Source: Pantoea phytobeneficialis (GTDB taxonomy: Bacteria > Pseudomonadota > Gammaproteobacteria > Enterobacterales > Enterobacteriaceae). Taken from it: a DNA stretch of 64,000 nucleotides. The notes below the pieces were generated by a model that did not search any database, was not told the origin of the DNA, and was given only the letters and a program-made list of their open reading frames with translations. Shown here one piece after another: positions 37,621 to 45,574 of this stretch (position 1 is its first letter; the number at the start of each line of letters is the position of its first letter). Made by a program: the position numbers and the translations under genes. The stretch covers positions 334,322-398,321 of the forward strand of contig NZ_CP024636.1 in assembly GCF_009728735.1 (NCBI RefSeq), read 5' to 3'.

Positions 37621-38580
37621 ATGTTGGCTGGAGTTCTGTTTGCGCTGGCGGCGGGATTGATGTGGGGGCTGATCTTTGTCGGGCCGCTGCTGGTGCCGGA
37701 TTATCCCGGCACGTTGCAATCCGCCGGGCGCTATGTCGCTTTTGGTTTGATCGCCTTGCCGCTTGCCTGGCTGGATCGTCGTCGCTTGCGTCAACTGGCG
37801 CGCCAGGATTGGATTGAGGCGTTAAAGCTGTCGCTGGTGGGCAATCTGATGTATTACGCCTTTCTCGCCACCGCCATTCAGCGTACCGGCGCACCGGTAG
37901 CAACCATGATTATTGGCACCTTACCGGTGGTGATGTCGGTCACGGCTAACCTGTGTTACGGGCATCTGGAAGGGCGATTGCCCTGGCGACGGTTGATGCC
38001 TGCCTTGCTGATCATTGCCCTGGGATTGGTATGCGTCAATGCTGCGGAGTTGCAGGCACAGGGAGCAACGCTGGACTGGCCGCGCTATCTCTCCGGCCTG
38101 TTGTTGGCGGTGATGGCGGTGGGCTGTTGGACCTGGTACCCGCTACGTAATGCGCGTTGGCTGCGTAACCATCCGCAGCATAAACCCGGCAGTTGGGCGA
38201 CTGCGCAAGGCCTGGTGACGTTACCCCTGGCAGTGGTGTTTTATCTGCTGGTGTGCGGACAGATCCACTGGCAACAACCTGATTTCGCGTTACCTTTTGG
38301 CCCGCAGCCTGAGGTTTTCCTGCTGTTGATGCTGGCGATAGGGTTGCTGTGCTCATGGCTCGGAACGCTGTGCTGGAATGCGGCCAGCCAGCGCCTGCCC
38401 ACGGTCATTATGGGGCCGTTAATTGTGTTCGAAACCCTGTCTGGCTTGTTCTGGACTTTCCTGTGGCGACAAAGCTGGCCGCCGTTGCTGACCGCCATCG
38501 GTATCTGCTGTTTGATTATTGGCGTCATCTCGGCAATGCGTATCAAGCCGCAGCCGGTGGTAACTTCACTGGAAATTTAA
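37621..38580 (+). CDS. EamA/DMT-family transporter
   Basis: Inner-membrane drug/metabolite-type transporter of 319 residues with about ten hydrophobic segments in two EamA halves. Starts MLAGVLFALAAGLMWGLIFV at ATG 37621 with AGGAAAAG upstream. LMYYAFLATAIQRTGAPVAT and the C-terminal LCWNAASQRLPTVIMGPLIV fit the family. Proteins of this type often export amino acids or metabolites; the AraC gene directly upstream suggests inducible export. Substrate unknown. A GC hairpin (38591-38613) follows. Confidence 0.87.
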   Translation: MLAGVLFALAAGLMWGLIFVGPLLVPDYPGTLQSAGRYVAFGLIALPLAWLDRRRLRQLARQDWIEALKLSLVGNLMYYAFLATAIQRTGAPVATMIIGTLPVVMSVTANLCYGHLEGRLPWRRLMPALLIIALGLVCVNAAELQAQGATLDWPRYLSGLLLAVMAVGCWTWYPLRNARWLRNHPQHKPGSWATAQGLVTLPLAVVFYLLVCGQIHWQQPDFALPFGPQPEVFLLLMLAIGLLCSWLGTLCWNAASQRLPTVIMGPLIVFETLSGLFWTFLWRQSWPPLLTAIGICCLIIGVISAMRIKPQPVVTSLEI

Positions 38581-38590
38581 GCGTAAAACG

Positions 38591-38613
38591 ATGCCAGCCA
38601 CGGGTGCTGGCAT
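38591..38613 (+). terminator. Hairpin after EamA gene
   Basis: ATGCCAGC pairs with GCTGGCAT around a 7-base loop, 10 bases after the stop. The U-tract is poor, so termination may be incomplete. Confidence 0.6.
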
Positions 38614-39498
38614 CCTGATTTGCCCCTGATTTTAAGATTATGACCAGCCAGAAATCCTGCCACTTTTGCCTTATCTGTTCTTAAGCCATACCGCGTTATA
38701 ACCATTTCCTGGGCCACCAGGCAGGTTTTCAGCGCGAAACGTCATATCTGACGCCAGGCTGGCAGGGACGAGTGGATAAAATTCTCCCTGTTCTGGGGGG
38801 AAGACGCGGTGATTCGCGGGCAAAATGGGCCGTTTTGGCGGCTGAATGGTCGCTAAACAGGCATTAAACAACCGGGCCAGGTCTCTTTTTATTGCGCTCT
38901 GGCACTGAAAACCCCCTGCCGGAACCATCATTTCCTCAAGGTGTTGCTGTCTGGCTGAGACTCTTCCGCCGTGCATGTGACCGAGATTGGTTAAGTGCGG
39001 CGATGAATAGTGACGTGATATTAACTCATCCGGTATGGCTAATTGCGTTATTGTTTAGCGATGATAACGTTTCTCTTCAGGCTGATTCCTGGTATGAGTA
39101 CGCCATCGGCACATGGAACTGCGGATAATATGATCACCCCCAGATAACGATAGATCCACTTAAAAGAAGAGTGGGTGTGAGAGGGATTCTGGCCTGTTGT
39201 TCATCAATGCTAAACAAAAATACCTGTTTCTGGCGAAGAGTATTAATGTTGATAAAGTAATAATGAAAGCCCCAATCTCACCTGAATGAGATTGGGAGGG
39301 ACGTAAATAGCTTGAAACGCGAGACTTTTGCTGATGTGAATCAATTTTACCGCAAAAAAAGAAGTAATTTCGTGATGTTATTCATCAGGAAATAATGGTG
39401 CGAATTGTTATGTCACGAACGCCGAATTAAATGATCTTCATCTCTTCTGGTAAGAACAAATCTCAGCATTAAGTCAAATAACAACGGCCTTAATGTTG
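38614..39498. other. Gene-poor stretch with composition change
   Basis: About 885 bp without a gene I can support. To about 38990 the base composition is like the chromosome; beyond it the sequence becomes AT-rich. A 101-residue open frame on the minus strand (38671-38976) begins MHGGRVSARQQHLEEMMVPA and is Pro/Leu-rich; I do not recognise it and cannot show that it is translated. The AT-rich half marks the edge of the segment carrying the IS3 remnant and glycan genes. Confidence 0.5.
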
Positions 39499-39894
39499 TT
39501 AGCGATTTTCTGTACCTGACGGGTAGTGGTAAACGCTGCGGCTAATATCCAGCAAGCGGCAACTGCGACGTGTGCCTATGTCGAAGGTGGTTTGCAGAAA
39601 GTTAACAGCCTGGCGTTTTTCATTGGTGGTGAAGAAATTTTTCAGCACGCTTTGCAGCATCTCCTTATCAGAGCTGAGTGTCTGCAACTCGCGGGTGAGT
39701 GTTTGAAGTTTGTCTTCTAACTCTTTGATTTTTCTTCCCTCCTCAGAAGAGAGTCCAGAGAATTTTTTCTTCCAGCTATAGAAAGTGGCTTCGGAAATGC
39801 CAAGCTCCTCACAAATCTCCCTGACTTTCACTCCTGTTTCAGAAGCTTTAATGGCATTTGTGATTTGCTCTTCGCTATATCGTGACTTTCTCAT
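39499..39894 (-). pseudogene. Truncated IS3-type transposase, OrfA fused to start of OrfB
   Basis: A 131-residue frame starting MRKSRYSEEQITNAIKASET with the IS3/IS407-group OrfA helix-turn-helix (REICEELGISEATFYSWKKK) and a leucine-zipper-like coil (residues 52-87). Residues from about 92 (NEKRQAVNFLQTTFDIGTRR through DISRSVYHY) match the beginning of OrfB, joined in frame rather than by the usual -1 frameshift, and then stop. The DDE catalytic domain is absent, and no terminal inverted repeats were found. AGAAAGG precedes the ATG, so a short DNA-binding product could still be made. Confidence 0.7.
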
Positions 39895-39918
39895 AAATGC
39901 TATTACCTTTCTTATCAA

Positions 39919-40420
39919 TTAGTGGATGAGAATTACTGTATTAATATCTGGTACTGCAAAAACACTATTAATGCAGTATTAAAGTGCGCGATTAGAATTG
40001 CGAGGGTTAAATTAAGATATTTAGAATAAATATCATCATGGGATAAGTCTTATTTTATTCTGATTGCCATTGAACGCCTTCCTGGTGTTGGGTTTTTGAT
40101 ATAGATTCATTTCATCCCAAATGCGGAAAAATTATACATTCATCGGAAAAACGGCATAACCTGCTTGCAAAAACGCCAGGATATGCCAGTAGCTTTTTGG
40201 TCAATATTTTGACTGAAATCGGTTACATCCACAGGGTTTCGCGCCGGATTTAATCAGAATTATCCTGAATTCATTGTCTGAATCCTGACGCGAGTCCTCT
40301 TTTTCGGACCAGCATGGTTTGAAGATATTAATTTAAGTCAGGCCCAATTAGCGCTTGTTTAATTCTTTCAAGGACGTTGTACCGAAAGTAGTTGCAGTAA
40401 GTAATACTAAGGACGAGTTG
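39919..40420. other. AT-rich leader upstream of the flippase gene
   Basis: About 500 bp of AT-rich DNA with no credible gene, between the transposase remnant and the flippase gene. It contains an RcsAB-like site at 40254-40268 and is expected to carry the promoter of the two-gene glycan unit. No JUMPstart/ops sequence was seen. Confidence 0.5.
40254..40268. promoter_or_regulatory. RcsAB-box-like sequence
   Basis: TCAGAATTATCCTGA has TCAG/CTGA inverted ends, and its AGAATTATCCT core matches AGAATATTCCT of the RcsAB consensus at 9 of 11 positions. It lies about 150 bp upstream of the flippase start. RcsAB drives exopolysaccharide genes in Pantoea and Erwinia; the assignment here is tentative. 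Confidence 0.35.
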
Positions 40421-41677
40421 ATGAAATTAAGCGTAATGTCAAATGCCGCCTGGATGATGTCTGAGAAGATCGTCTCGGTTTTCGGCGTCATATTTGTGAC
40501 TTCCTATGTGGCAAAATCCTTCGGCCCGACGGTGTTCGGCCAAATGGCGTTTTCCACCTCACTGTTTTCTATGGTGCAGACCGTAGCGATGTTTGGCACC
40601 GAAACGATACTGTTCAAAACCATCAGCAAAAGTGAGCCAAAAGGTGTGCGCCTGATGAACGTGGCACGCACGTTGCGATTTGCGCTCCTGGTATTGACCT
40701 CGGTGCCGGTGTTGATTTGGGTCTGGTACAACATGCAGGAAAACTTTCTTGCGTTTGCGCTGGCTTCGTTCATCGCTTCGGTATTCGTTACCCAGGACAC
40801 GTTCAGCGTGTATAACAACGCGCGTCTGGCTTCACGGCTCAATACCATTGCCAACTCAATCGGTCTGCTGCTGGGTTTTTCACTCAGTTTCGCCATTGCC
40901 TGGTTCCGGCTCAACCCCATCTGGCTGACCTTATCGATTGTGGTGGTGACGTTGGTTCCCTACGCCATCAAACGCTACAACTTCTACCGTGAAAACCAGG
41001 AGCAGGCACCTGCACGCAGCAAACGCGGCGCTTATCTGCGTTATCTGCTGTATGCCGGTTTACCGTTGGCGATCTCCAGCATTTTTATTTCGGTACAGGT
41101 GAAAACTGCGCAGATGTTTCTGGTGGGTATCGCCTCGGCGCGTGAGCTTGGCTTGTTCGCCGCCGCCAACACCATATCGGCCTCATGGACCTTCATTCCA
41201 TTGGCCATTATCACCTCCAGCTTTTCAGAGATTTTCAGGGAGCGCGGCAGCGTTGCTATCAAGCTGACGGCGCGCCTGAACGGTTATGTTTTGGGTGTTT
41301 CATTGCTCTTGTTACTTGTCATCGCCTTATACGGCGAAAAAATCATCATTGCTTTGTATGGTCACGAATACACGCAGTCAGGAAGTCTGATTACCGTGTT
41401 GTCGATAGCGTCCAGCTTCTCCGCAATGGGAACCGTGGCGTACCGCTACATGGTCAAGGAAGGAGGGTTTAACTATCTGCTCAGAAAAATTATCTGCTTG
41501 ATGGCGATCAGCCTGCCGCTCTCGTGGTGGCTTATTCAGGGCTACGGCATCATGGGGGCCGCCTGGAGCGTCTTCATTACTGAACTTCTGTCCCTTACGG
41601 TGATGAATTACTTCTTCAGAAATGGCGCCATTTTTAAGATTCAAGTTTCCTCGCTCAACTACAAAACCTACAAATGA
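40421..41677 (+). CDS. Wzx-like polysaccharide flippase
   Basis: Inner-membrane protein of 418 residues with about twelve hydrophobic segments, of the polysaccharide biosynthesis (Wzx/MOP) group that flips undecaprenyl-linked glycan units. The N-terminal segment SNAAWMMSEKIVSVFGVIFV and the later FAAANTISASWTFIPLAIIT are typical. ATG 40421 follows AAGGACGAG; an in-frame TTG 66 bases earlier lacks a ribosome site. It overlaps or abuts the TupA-type gene and forms a two-gene unit, an unusual pairing outside a full glycan cluster. The glycan is unknown. Confidence 0.85.
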   Translation: MKLSVMSNAAWMMSEKIVSVFGVIFVTSYVAKSFGPTVFGQMAFSTSLFSMVQTVAMFGTETILFKTISKSEPKGVRLMNVARTLRFALLVLTSVPVLIWVWYNMQENFLAFALASFIASVFVTQDTFSVYNNARLASRLNTIANSIGLLLGFSLSFAIAWFRLNPIWLTLSIVVVTLVPYAIKRYNFYRENQEQAPARSKRGAYLRYLLYAGLPLAISSIFISVQVKTAQMFLVGIASARELGLFAAANTISASWTFIPLAIITSSFSEIFRERGSVAIKLTARLNGYVLGVSLLLLLVIALYGEKIIIALYGHEYTQSGSLITVLSIASSFSAMGTVAYRYMVKEGGFNYLLRKIICLMAISLPLSWWLIQGYGIMGAAWSVFITELLSLTVMNYFFRNGAIFKIQVSSLNYKTYK

Positions 41678-41685
41678 GGTTAGAT

Positions 41686-42636
41686 ATGCTCAAGTTGAAA
41701 GATGAACTCAGACGAAGTGTGCGGTATTTCATCAAAAAAATGCCCTGGGCTTACCAGGACCGTCTGTACTACTTCCGTAGGTTTCGTCGGTTACCCAATT
41801 TGCGTCAGCCCAAAGTGTTTAATGAGAAGGTGCTGTATCGCAAGTTTGTCTATGGCGATTACCAGAACTATGGTCGCCTGTCGGATAAATACTCGGTGCG
41901 TGATTACGTTGCTGAGAAGGTGGGCAGCGAATATCTGATCCCGCTGGTGTATGAAACCAGCGATCCTCATTCACTGCATACCCTGTCGAGCTGGAAAAAT
42001 ACGGTCATCAAACCGAACCACGGTTCGAATATGGTCGAAATCCTGTTGGAAGAGCCAGATGCGCTGAAGAAACAGCAGATCATCAGTAAATGCCAAACCT
42101 GGTTGAAAAAAGACTATGCGGATGAAGCGCGCGAGATCCACTACCGCTATATCAAACCGCGCATTCTGGTAGAAAAATACATTGGTGATGGGAAAAACGC
42201 GCCCATTGATTACAAGTTCCATATGTTTAATAAACGTGATGGCAACTTTGAATATGTGCTTCAGGTGATTTACAACCGATGTAGGCCGTTGTTATCCATG
42301 AACTTTTACGTTAACAATTTAGACGAGGCGTATCACAAGATTCGCGATACCGGCCTGGATATCTCGCCGCAAATGGCCGCGTTACAGCACGCGTTAGTCT
42401 TGAGCAAGAAGCTGGCAAGTGATTTCGATTATGTGCGCGTTGACTGGTATATCCACGAGCAGCAGGTTTTCTTTGGTGAGCTGACCTTTACGCCTGGCGC
42501 GGGGATGGTCACCGGGCTGGATCGTGGACTTAATCAGATGATGGGTGATATGTGGATTCAGGACCGTCTTGGTGCACAGACACCCGACGGAACGGTGGAG
42601 GATGTCAACATCCCGGCCGTATTGAAGAAAATTTGA
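41686..42636 (+). CDS. TupA-type ATP-grasp glycan-modification protein
   Basis: Cytoplasmic protein of 316 residues resembling the ATPgrasp_TupA family, named after a teichuronopeptide synthesis protein. Family features seen: PKVFNEKVLYRKFVYGDYQN near residue 35, SDKYSVRDYVAEKVG, KPNHGSN, and the C-terminal RVDWYIHEQQVFFGELTFTP with the glutamate and aspartate expected for metal binding. ATG 41686 has GAGG 6 bases upstream; ATG 41674 overlaps the flippase stop and is also possible. It probably ligates or transfers a substituent to a surface glycan. A strong terminator follows. Confidence 0.82.
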   Translation: MLKLKDELRRSVRYFIKKMPWAYQDRLYYFRRFRRLPNLRQPKVFNEKVLYRKFVYGDYQNYGRLSDKYSVRDYVAEKVGSEYLIPLVYETSDPHSLHTLSSWKNTVIKPNHGSNMVEILLEEPDALKKQQIISKCQTWLKKDYADEAREIHYRYIKPRILVEKYIGDGKNAPIDYKFHMFNKRDGNFEYVLQVIYNRCRPLLSMNFYVNNLDEAYHKIRDTGLDISPQMAALQHALVLSKKLASDFDYVRVDWYIHEQQVFFGELTFTPGAGMVTGLDRGLNQMMGDMWIQDRLGAQTPDGTVEDVNIPAVLKKI

Positions 42637-42653
42637 AATCACACAGCAAAATA

Positions 42654-42679
42654 AAAAACCCCGCAACGCGGGGTTTTTT
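42654..42679 (+). terminator. Terminator of the flippase-TupA unit
   Basis: CCCCGC (42659-42664) and GCGGGG (42668-42673) with an AAC loop; A-run before and T-run after, so it can also act for convergent yjcB. Confidence 0.94.
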
Positions 42680-42690
42680 ATGGGTAGCGA

Positions 42691-42972
42691 TCAAGGCATT
42701 GGCCAGTCAGCAGGCGTCTGGCTCATCACCTCAACAAAGGCATTTTTGGAGATTTCCATAAAGTTATGCAGATTCTCCATACTGAGGGTGATCCCCATCA
42801 GGCCAGTGACAAACCAGCAGGACATACCCAGGCCGATTCCGCCGCACATCAGCGCCATCACATGGTGGCTGTTCTGACGAAAACGAATTTTCAGGGTGCT
42901 GGCGAAAAACATCATTACTGCGCTCAGCAATTCCCAGCGCATAACGATAAGACTGGTGGTTAAAGTAGCCAT
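42691..42972 (-). CDS. yjcB: YjcB-family membrane protein
   Basis: Small membrane protein of 93 residues, like E. coli YjcB. Start at 42972 gives MATLTTSLIVMRWELLSAVM, matching that family, and the C-terminus ends QTPADWPMP as in YjcB (QTPPQWP). About three hydrophobic segments. Function unknown. In E. coli yjcB follows ssb directly, so this gene marks the right border of the 9.5-kb insertion between ssb and yjcB. Confidence 0.85.
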   Translation of the reverse strand: MATLTTSLIVMRWELLSAVMMFFASTLKIRFRQNSHHVMALMCGGIGLGMSCWFVTGLMGITLSMENLHNFMEISKNAFVEVMSQTPADWPMP

Positions 42973-43181
42973 CTGCAACGAACCTCTATGAATCAGTAAC
43001 ATCCCTGACATTCATCGGACATCACTGGCGGCAGAGAAGGAAGGTCAGGGAGGCCCTTCAGGCCGTCGAACTACGCATTAAACTGTGACTTGGGTCACAT
43101 TATATCATCCGATTTGAAAGTTTGAACAAAATTTATACCTGGTATGGTAGAAAAAAATTTATCGATGCTGGTAGAGGATTC

Positions 43182-43826
43182 GCGCGATAAATCGCGCCGC
43201 AACGACAGCATGCGGAAATTTATGGCGTAGCCACGGATTTATCGCGCACGTATCGGCAGCGTAAGGAAATTTATGGCGTTGCCACGGACTTATCGCGCAC
43301 GTATCGGCAGCGTAAGGAAATTTATGGCGTTGCCACGGACTTATCGCGCACGTATCGACAGCGTGCGGAAATTTATGGCGTTGCCACGGATTTATCGCGC
43401 ACGTATCGGCAGCATGCGGAAATTTATGGCGTTGCCACGGATTTATCGCGCACGTATCGGCAGCGTAAGGAAATTTATGGCGTTGCCACGGACTTATCGC
43501 GCACGTATCCGCAGCGTAAGGAAATTTATGGCGTTGCCACGGACTTATCGCGCACGTATCGACAGCGTGCGGAAATTTATGGCGTTGCCACGGATTTATC
43601 GCGCACGTATCGGCAGCATGCGGAAATTTATGGCGTTGCCACGGATTTATCGCGCACGTATCGGCAGCATGCGGAAATTTATGGCGTAGCCACGGATTTA
43701 TCGCGCACGTATCGGCAGCGTAAGGAAATTTATGGCGTTGCCACGGACTTATCGCGCACGTATCGGCAGCGTGCGGAAATTTATGGCGTTACCACGGATT
43801 TGTAGCGGCGCGATTTATCGCGCACG
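43182..43826. repeat. 51-bp tandem repeat array flanked by half-REP palindromes
   Basis: Eleven full 51-bp units (43210-43770) and a partial twelfth (43771-43801). Each unit contains gaaatttatggcgttgccac followed by ggatttatcgcgcacgtatc or ggacttatcgcgcacgtatc. Few bases vary: gtaagg/gtgcgg/atgcgg at the start, act/att, and ggcagc/gacagc at the end. A half-REP gcgcgataaatcgcgccgca lies at 43182 and an inverted gtagcggcgcgatttatcgc at 43802. The units carry the REP-like core ttatcgcgcacg. Because 51 is a multiple of three, a long frame is open, but there is no sign of a gene. Confidence 0.95.
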
Positions 43827-43870
43827 AATAGACAGGGCAGGGAGCGCCCGCGCGGGGCGCGCAGGCAAGG

Positions 43871-44299
43871 TTAGCGAACCGGGCAGCACTCGCCGGTAGT
43901 ACGCTGGGTAAAGCTGGCCATATTCTCGTTGCAATCAAAGCTCACCAGACGTGGGCGCTGAATCATCGCCTGGCGACGCATGGTATGGCGATACGCGGTG
44001 GGCGTTTGCGAGAACTGACGGCGAAACACGCGGGAAAAGGTTTGCTGTGAGTCGTAGCCGTACTGCATAGCGATATCAAATACCGGACGTTGTGTCTGAC
44101 GCAGAGCCTCAGCGGCCAGCGTTAAGCGGCGTTCGCGGATATAACCGCCCAGCGTTTGTTTCGTCACGGTACGGAACATACGTTGCAGGTGCCATTTGGA
44201 ATAACCTGATTTCGCCGCTACTTCATCAATCGACAGGGTTTTATCCAGATTCTGATCGATCCAGTGAGTCAGTGAATGAATGATTTCCTCTTGCATCAT
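43871..44299 (-). CDS. soxS: SoxS superoxide-response activator with C-terminal extension
   Basis: AraC-type activator of the superoxide regulon. Residues 1-107 match E. coli SoxS closely: SGYSKWHLQRMFRTVTKQTL, GYIRERRLTLAAEAL and SQQTFSRVFRRQF. E. coli SoxS stops at 107; here about 34 residues follow, with cysteines at 123, 138 and 139 (ending GECCPVR). The start at 44299 has AAGGATG upstream; a second ATG lies one codon later. It is divergent from soxR with the perfect SoxR box in its promoter. Confidence 0.93.
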   Translation of the reverse strand: MMQEEIIHSLTHWIDQNLDKTLSIDEVAAKSGYSKWHLQRMFRTVTKQTLGGYIRERRLTLAAEALRQTQRPVFDIAMQYGYDSQQTFSRVFRRQFSQTPTAYRHTMRRQAMIQRPRLVSFDCNENMASFTQRTTGECCPVR

Positions 44300-44353
44300 A
44301 ACCACATCCTTCTGAGTAGAGATTCGAAGTTTCAATGGGGAGCGAGTATAATT

Positions 44354-44371
44354 CCTCAAGTTAACTTGAGG
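44354..44371 (-). promoter_or_regulatory. SoxR box in the soxS promoter
   Basis: CCTCAAGTTAACTTGAGG is a perfect 18-bp palindrome and equals the known SoxR operator. On the minus strand it lies between TTTACC (-35) and TATACT (-10) of the soxS promoter with a long spacer, as required for SoxR activation by DNA twisting. Confidence 0.97.
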
Positions 44372-44382
44372 TAAAGAGCGAA

Positions 44383-44859
44383 ATGAAAAAAGAACGCAAC
44401 TACCCGAAACCGGTGCTGACGCCGGGTGAAGTGGCGAAGCGCAGCGGTGTGGCGGTGTCGGCTTTGCACTTTTACGAAACCAAAGGATTGATCTCCAGTA
44501 CGCGTAATAACGGCAACCAACGGCGTTACAGCCGTGATGTGCTACGCCGCGTGGCGATCATTAAAATTGCGCAGCGCATTGGTATTCCCCTCGCCACGGT
44601 CAGCGACAGTCTGATGCATGTGCCGGCTAACAAGCGCATGTCGACCCAGGAATGGGATGCGCTGACGCAGCACTGGCGTGAGGAACTGGATAAACGCATC
44701 GAAACCCTGACGCGGCTGCGTAACGATCTTGATGGCTGTATCGGCTGTGGTTGCCTGTCAATGCGTGACTGTCCATTGCGTAACCCTGGCGACCGTTTGG
44801 GCGAGCAAGGTTCAGGGGCGGTTTTGCTCGATCCGCAACAGGACGAGCAGAAACGCTGA
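44383..44859 (+). CDS. soxR: Redox-sensing regulator SoxR
   Basis: MerR-family sensor of redox-cycling compounds and superoxide, 158 residues. The N-terminal winged helix starts [20 protein letters not shown]; the [2Fe-2S] cluster cysteines are C119, C122, C124 and C130 ([14 protein letters not shown]), identical in number to E. coli. Transcribed away from soxS, with the operator between them. Confidence 0.98.
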   Translation: MKKERNYPKPVLTPGEVAKRSGVAVSALHFYETKGLISSTRNNGNQRRYSRDVLRRVAIIKIAQRIGIPLATVSDSLMHVPANKRMSTQEWDALTQHWREELDKRIETLTRLRNDLDGCIGCGCLSMRDCPLRNPGDRLGEQGSGAVLLDPQQDEQKR

Positions 44860-44905
44860 GGCGACATCATCTATACTTGCTGGTCCAACCATTGGTCAGG
44901 AAGCC

Positions 44906-45574
44906 ATGATGATCACTGTTCACCATCTTGAAAATTCTCGTTCACATCGGGTGCTGTGGCTGCTGGAAGAGCTGTCAGTGCCTTATCAGATCAAACGTTA
45001 CCAACGTGAAGGCACCCTGCTGGCACCCGAGTCGTTGAAGAAAGTCCATCCGTTGGGGAAATCTCCGGTGATCACCGATGGCAATCGCGTGATCGCGGAA
45101 TCTGGCGCAATCCTGGAGTATCTGGCCGACAAATATGACGCCGAATATCGATTAAAGCTGTCCGATGAAGATGCGCAAATTGCGGCGCGTTACTGGCTGC
45201 ATTACGCCGAGGGGTCGTTGATGCCCCTGCTGGTGATGAAACTGGTGTTCGGGCAGTTGGGTAAAAAACCGGTGCCCTGGCTGTTGCGCCCGGCCGGTAA
45301 GGCTCTGAGCGCCGGGATCCAGAAAGCCTGGCTGAACAAGCAGTTGAGATTACATGGGGATGTGATTGAACAGCACCTGAGTCAGCACCCTTACTTCGCC
45401 GGTAATCGTTTTAGCATCGCCGATATTCAGATGAGTTTTCCGCTGCTGGCGATGCGTGCGCGTACCGGCCTGCGTGATATGCCTGCCAGTCAGCACTGGC
45501 TGGAAGGGCTGGAACAACGCGCCGCCTGGCAGCGGGCGATTGAGCAGGGTGGCCCGATCAATTTCAGCCAATAA
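44906..45574 (+). CDS. Glutathione S-transferase family protein
   Basis: Cytosolic enzyme of 222 residues. The thioredoxin-like N-terminal domain holds VHHLENSRSHRVLWLLEELS (glutathione-contact region with Ser) and PVITDGNRVIAESGAILEYL, followed by an all-helical C-terminal domain from about residue 85 (HYAEGSLMPLLVMKLVFGQL). ATG 44906 follows AGGAAG. It lies next to soxR, which could suggest a role in oxidative stress, but there is no SoxS box identified. Substrates unknown. Confidence 0.88.
   Translation: MMITVHHLENSRSHRVLWLLEELSVPYQIKRYQREGTLLAPESLKKVHPLGKSPVITDGNRVIAESGAILEYLADKYDAEYRLKLSDEDAQIAARYWLHYAEGSLMPLLVMKLVFGQLGKKPVPWLLRPAGKALSAGIQKAWLNKQLRLHGDVIEQHLSQHPYFAGNRFSIADIQMSFPLLAMRARTGLRDMPASQHWLEGLEQRAAWQRAIEQGGPINFSQ

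Noticed and set aside
38671..38976. 101-residue minus-strand frame as a real gene
   Set aside because: I could not recognise it, and no convincing ribosome site or partner supports it; noted only within the region entry.
33142..42640. Prophage or integrative element
   Set aside because: No integrase, tRNA attachment site or phage structural genes in the inserted block; only a truncated IS3-type frame.
43273..43689. 138-residue frame of 17-residue repeats (MALPRTYRARIGSVRKF type)
   Set aside because: It exists because the 51-bp unit is a multiple of three and lacks a stop in this frame. There is no ribosome site, and two units carry a gtag change that gives a stop at both ends of the run. 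Variable positions change amino acids freely, so no sign of protein selection.
43210..43801. CRISPR array
   Set aside because: The units are contiguous 51-bp repeats with no unique spacers, and there are no cas genes in the window.
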